5,905 nucleotides of DNA. It comes from Bryobacterales bacterium. GTDB taxonomy: Bacteria > Acidobacteriota > Terriglobia > Bryobacterales > Bryobacteraceae. The stretch is from assembly GCA_003132865.1 (NCBI GenBank), contig PKYZ01000892.1, positions 1 to 5,905 of the forward strand. The letters are read 5' to 3'. The notes under the pieces are model-generated. The model was not told the origin of the DNA. It searched no databases and saw nothing but the letters and a program-made list of their open reading frames with translations. The position numbers and the translations under genes are program-made. This document shows positions 4,357 through 5,905 of the stretch, piece after piece. Each line of letters starts with the position of its first letter. Positions within the stretch are counted from its first letter, which is position 1.

Positions 4357-5100
4357 ATGCCGCTGCCGCTAGCCCCGGTGTTTACCCACTTCGAAGATCC
4401 CGAGTACAACCGGGGCCTGGTATCCATGACGGCGTACGCCGAGGGCGTCTGGGTGGATACCAAGCCTGCGACGCCCGTGCCGCATCGCATCCGGCTGGCG
4501 CTCGACCGGCGCGAGTACAACGCCGACAGCCGGTTCTTCGCCGTCTACGTGGATGAAGGCGCGGCGAAGCTGGCCGCAGCATCGCTGCAGGTGCAGGCGA
4601 TTCGCGCCGACGGCGTACCGATTAATCTGGGGGCTCCCCTGAGCATGGCCGAATCGACGCTGCAGCTTCCGGCGGACCAGGTTTCGATTGCGGCGTTCTA
4701 TCAGCGAGCTAATCCGAACCTGCGACCGGTGCCAGGGGACATAGTTGCGTGTACGTTGTATCCCGACGACACTTCATTGGACGCAATTGTGGTAGTGGAA
4801 GTAACCGTCGTCGCCGATCCAGTCACTCCCACTCCGCAAGCAGCTTACGCGTTGCTGCGGAAAACGGGAACGGCAGTGGCATGCACCCGCTTCGCCTGGT
4901 CCCCGATTGCGACCCGGATCGAACTGATCAATCCCGGCGATCTGCTCGGTGAGACGGTGCGGCGGCGGGCGGTGTTCGCCTGGACGGATACCGATCGCGC
5001 AATGCGCGACAGCCAGTACGCGGTCCAAAAGCTCTCGGCAACGGGCTCGACTCATACCATCGAGGATGATGCCTGGGAACCGCAACCTATCGCGAATTAA
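4357..5100 (+). CDS. Uncharacterised beta-rich protein, probably an N-terminally truncated piece of a larger one
   Basis: From the first available ATG the product has 247 residues. Notable segments are FTHFEDPEYNRGLVSMTAYA (10-29), RIRLALDRREYNADSRFFAV (44-63), LQLPADQVSIAAFY, then ARPIC-free beta strands around DAIVVVEVTVVADPVT. The end reads RIELINPGDLLGETVRRRAV, then FAWTDTDRAMRDSQYAVQKL. The alternation of short hydrophobic strands and turns suggests beta-sandwich domains. There is no signal peptide or membrane span. Coding-like sequence continues upstream of the ATG as TLAFVLRVSKLEP, back to about 4316, but no ATG, GTG or TTG occurs before the stop at 4288-4290, and the ATG has only GGAG at a short four-base spacing. 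I therefore infer loss of the N-terminal part. Function unknown. Confidence 0.7.
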   Translation: MPLPLAPVFTHFEDPEYNRGLVSMTAYAEGVWVDTKPATPVPHRIRLALDRREYNADSRFFAVYVDEGAAKLAAASLQVQAIRADGVPINLGAPLSMAESTLQLPADQVSIAAFYQRANPNLRPVPGDIVACTLYPDDTSLDAIVVVEVTVVADPVTPTPQAAYALLRKTGTAVACTRFAWSPIATRIELINPGDLLGETVRRRAVFAWTDTDRAMRDSQYAVQKLSATGSTHTIEDDAWEPQPIAN

Positions 5101-5113
5101 CATCGAGGCGCGA

Positions 5114-5127
5114 CTACATGCTACATG
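5114..5127 (+). repeat. Tandem CTACATG x2
   Basis: Two perfect adjacent copies of CTACATG, followed by a partial third (CT). Short, possibly slippage. Confidence 0.5.
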
Positions 5128-5189
5128 CTGGCCGCTCTTTGGGGCATCGGAGCTGGCCGCCTTTGACCTCGCGCTTGCGCCAACACTTT

Positions 5190-5219
5190 CCAGTTGATCC
5201 CAGATGATCCCAGATGACC
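5190..5219 (+). repeat. Three tandem decamers, CCAGATGATC-like
   Basis: Three adjacent 10-base units: CCAGTTGATC, CCAGATGATC and CCAGATGACC. The outer units each differ from the middle one at a single position. The array is too short for a CRISPR; it could be a remnant of a small tandem array or an iteron-like binding site. Confidence 0.6.
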
Positions 5220-5312
5220 CAATTCGGGCAAAATCCGCAACAGCATCCGGCAACACGCCCTTCGCGCAATATTGGTAATTTTTTTGGCGCCGAGATGGAA
5301 CGGCACTTGAAA

Positions 5313-5340
5313 GCTGATCGCTTACCGCTGAACGCTCGCT
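5313..5340 (+). repeat. Degenerate heptamer tract (GCTnnnn x4)
   Basis: GCTGATC, GCTTACC, GCTGAAC and GCTCGCT follow one another in strict 7-base phase. This resembles the degenerate heptameric repeats seen between genes in some large bacterial genomes. Four units only. Confidence 0.45.
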
Positions 5341-5389
5341 TTTCGCGTTCTCTGAGCACCCCCATGGGGTGTCGGATTTTGTGGGCCAT

Positions 5390-5420
5390 GGATGCGGCGC
5401 TCTCCGCGCGCCGCGCATCC
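5390..5420. repeat. Imperfect inverted repeat (hairpin)
   Basis: GGATGCGGCGC (5390-5400) can pair with GCGCCGCGCATCC (5408-5420), leaving a seven-base loop and a two-base GC bulge. The stem is GC-rich and has no T-run on either side, so it is more likely a repeat-type hairpin than a terminator. It ends where the integrase relic begins. Confidence 0.5.
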
Positions 5421-5905
5421 CTACCCGCAAGCTAGCGGTCGCGGCGACCGACGACGGCCTGCTGGCGCCGGAACCGGCCGCCGGCATCGCGCGCGTGAAG
5501 AGCGGGAAATACATCGGCGTGCCCGCGAGTAACCGGCTGTCGCTGAAGCAATCCCAAGCGCTCCTGAACGCGCTGGACATCACGACCACCAAGGGGCTGC
5601 GCGACCGCCATCATCGCCGTGCTCCTCGGCTGAGCCCTGCACCGCTGCGAGTTGGCGCGCCCACCGATGGGCGCTGTTCGGGCGGATTCACGCCGGGGGC
5701 GACGGATCGCCGCACGGCACGCTAATACGCCGGAGCTGTCGGTGTAGTGACGGGACGCATAGCGCCTGCGATATCCGACCGTGTTTCTCGCGCGCCTTGC
5801 CGGTTCTCGGCGCGGCGGGGCGTGGCGGGGTACCGGTCGCCCGAGTGCGTCAAGTTCGGGCGAACCGCTTCGCTAGGGGTCTTGGGTACTGCTGACGCCA
5901 GCCTG
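5420..5905 (+). pseudogene. Decayed tyrosine recombinase (phage-type integrase), runs off the right edge
   Basis: From about 5423 the frame encodes TRKLAVAATDDGLLAPEPAA then GIARVKSGKY, the end of a SAM-like N-terminal domain, followed by LSLKQSQALLNALDITTTKG then LRDR, the entry to the catalytic domain. After LRDR (5608) a shift is needed: ATC ATC GCC GTG CTC CTC GGC at 5610-5630 restores IIAVLLG, consistent with loss of a GC from GCGCC. A TGA (5631) stands where CG of CGLRR would be. Next comes ALHRCELARPPMGAV, a worn form of GLRRSEVAALT in which the catalytic Arg is His. Near 5850-5905 the DNA still resembles the HASVQTTERYLGT region (LGT at about 5883-5891), but it is disrupted and the spacing is too short by roughly 200 bases. 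The protein cannot be active. It normally performs site-specific recombination. Confidence 0.75.

Larger units (their letters stand above)
5101..5420. other. Non-coding gap with short repeats
   Basis: No frame on either strand gives a believable protein in this 320-base gap. It holds two tandem CTACATG heptamers, three tandem decamers, a T7 run, a GCT-heptad tract, a CCCCATGGGG palindrome (5353-5362) and a GC-rich hairpin. These are described separately. I see no clear promoter or tRNA. Confidence 0.55.

Noticed and set aside
5190..5219. CRISPR array
   Set aside because: Units are 10 bases and directly adjacent, with no spacers and no cas genes.
5255..5286. Rho-independent terminator before the T7 run
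   Set aside because: Only a short CAATATTG palindrome precedes the Ts, and bases intervene; no GC-rich stem.
4774..5592. Long minus-strand open frame (272 codons)
   Set aside because: It is antisense to the 4357 protein and the integrase relic, crosses the repeat-rich gap and has low-complexity Ser/Arg-rich composition with no domain; a shadow frame.

Overview
The window looks like chromosomal DNA of an acidobacterium, probably of the Solibacter/Bryobacter type. The best evidence is the intact minus-strand gene at 3148-4140, a secreted protein of the VWFA-related family that is especially expanded in Acidobacteriota. High GC content and the many small HTH, zinc-ribbon and orphan proteins fit the same picture. 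The placement is inferred from protein families, not from a marker gene.

Layout. (1) Positions 1-401, minus strand: the interior of a gene that leaves the window on the left and has lost its 5' end. (2) Positions 410-3019, plus strand: a tightly packed run of small genes with 4-base GTGA overlaps and Shine-Dalgarno sites set in the preceding gene. In order these are a terminase-small-subunit-like HTH protein, a weak overlapping ORF, a zinc-ribbon protein broken by a frameshift, a winged-helix protein with a zinc knuckle whose C-terminus is in a second frame, two short proteins with an N-terminal RRLxRxE helix, a single-pass membrane protein, and a third RRLxRLE protein broken twice by frameshifts. 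(3) Positions 3011-3135: a 3' fragment that is a paralogue of the winged-helix gene's C-terminus. (4) Positions 3148-4140, minus: the intact VWFA-related gene with a signal peptide and a strong ribosome binding site. (5) Positions 4158-4318, plus: a cysteine-rich remnant. (6) Positions 4316-5100, plus: a C-terminal segment of an uncharacterised beta-rich protein. (7) Positions 5101-5420: non-coding DNA with several short repeats. (8) Positions 5420-5905: a decayed tyrosine recombinase (integrase).

Interpretation. This is an accessory, partly decaying region. Gene fragments sit at both ends of the small-gene run, an integrase relic lies on the right, and an exact 18-bp direct repeat (2993-3010 and 4301-4318) marks two places where one gene body appears to stop and another begins. 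The frameshifts cluster in the small-gene run and the integrase, while the VWFA gene is clean. That points to real decay more than to sequencing error, although error cannot be excluded from one sequence. No complete, obviously new system is visible. The most interesting candidate is the co-directional set of HTH, zinc-ribbon and RRLxRLE small proteins, which looks like an uncharacterised module carried by mobile DNA.
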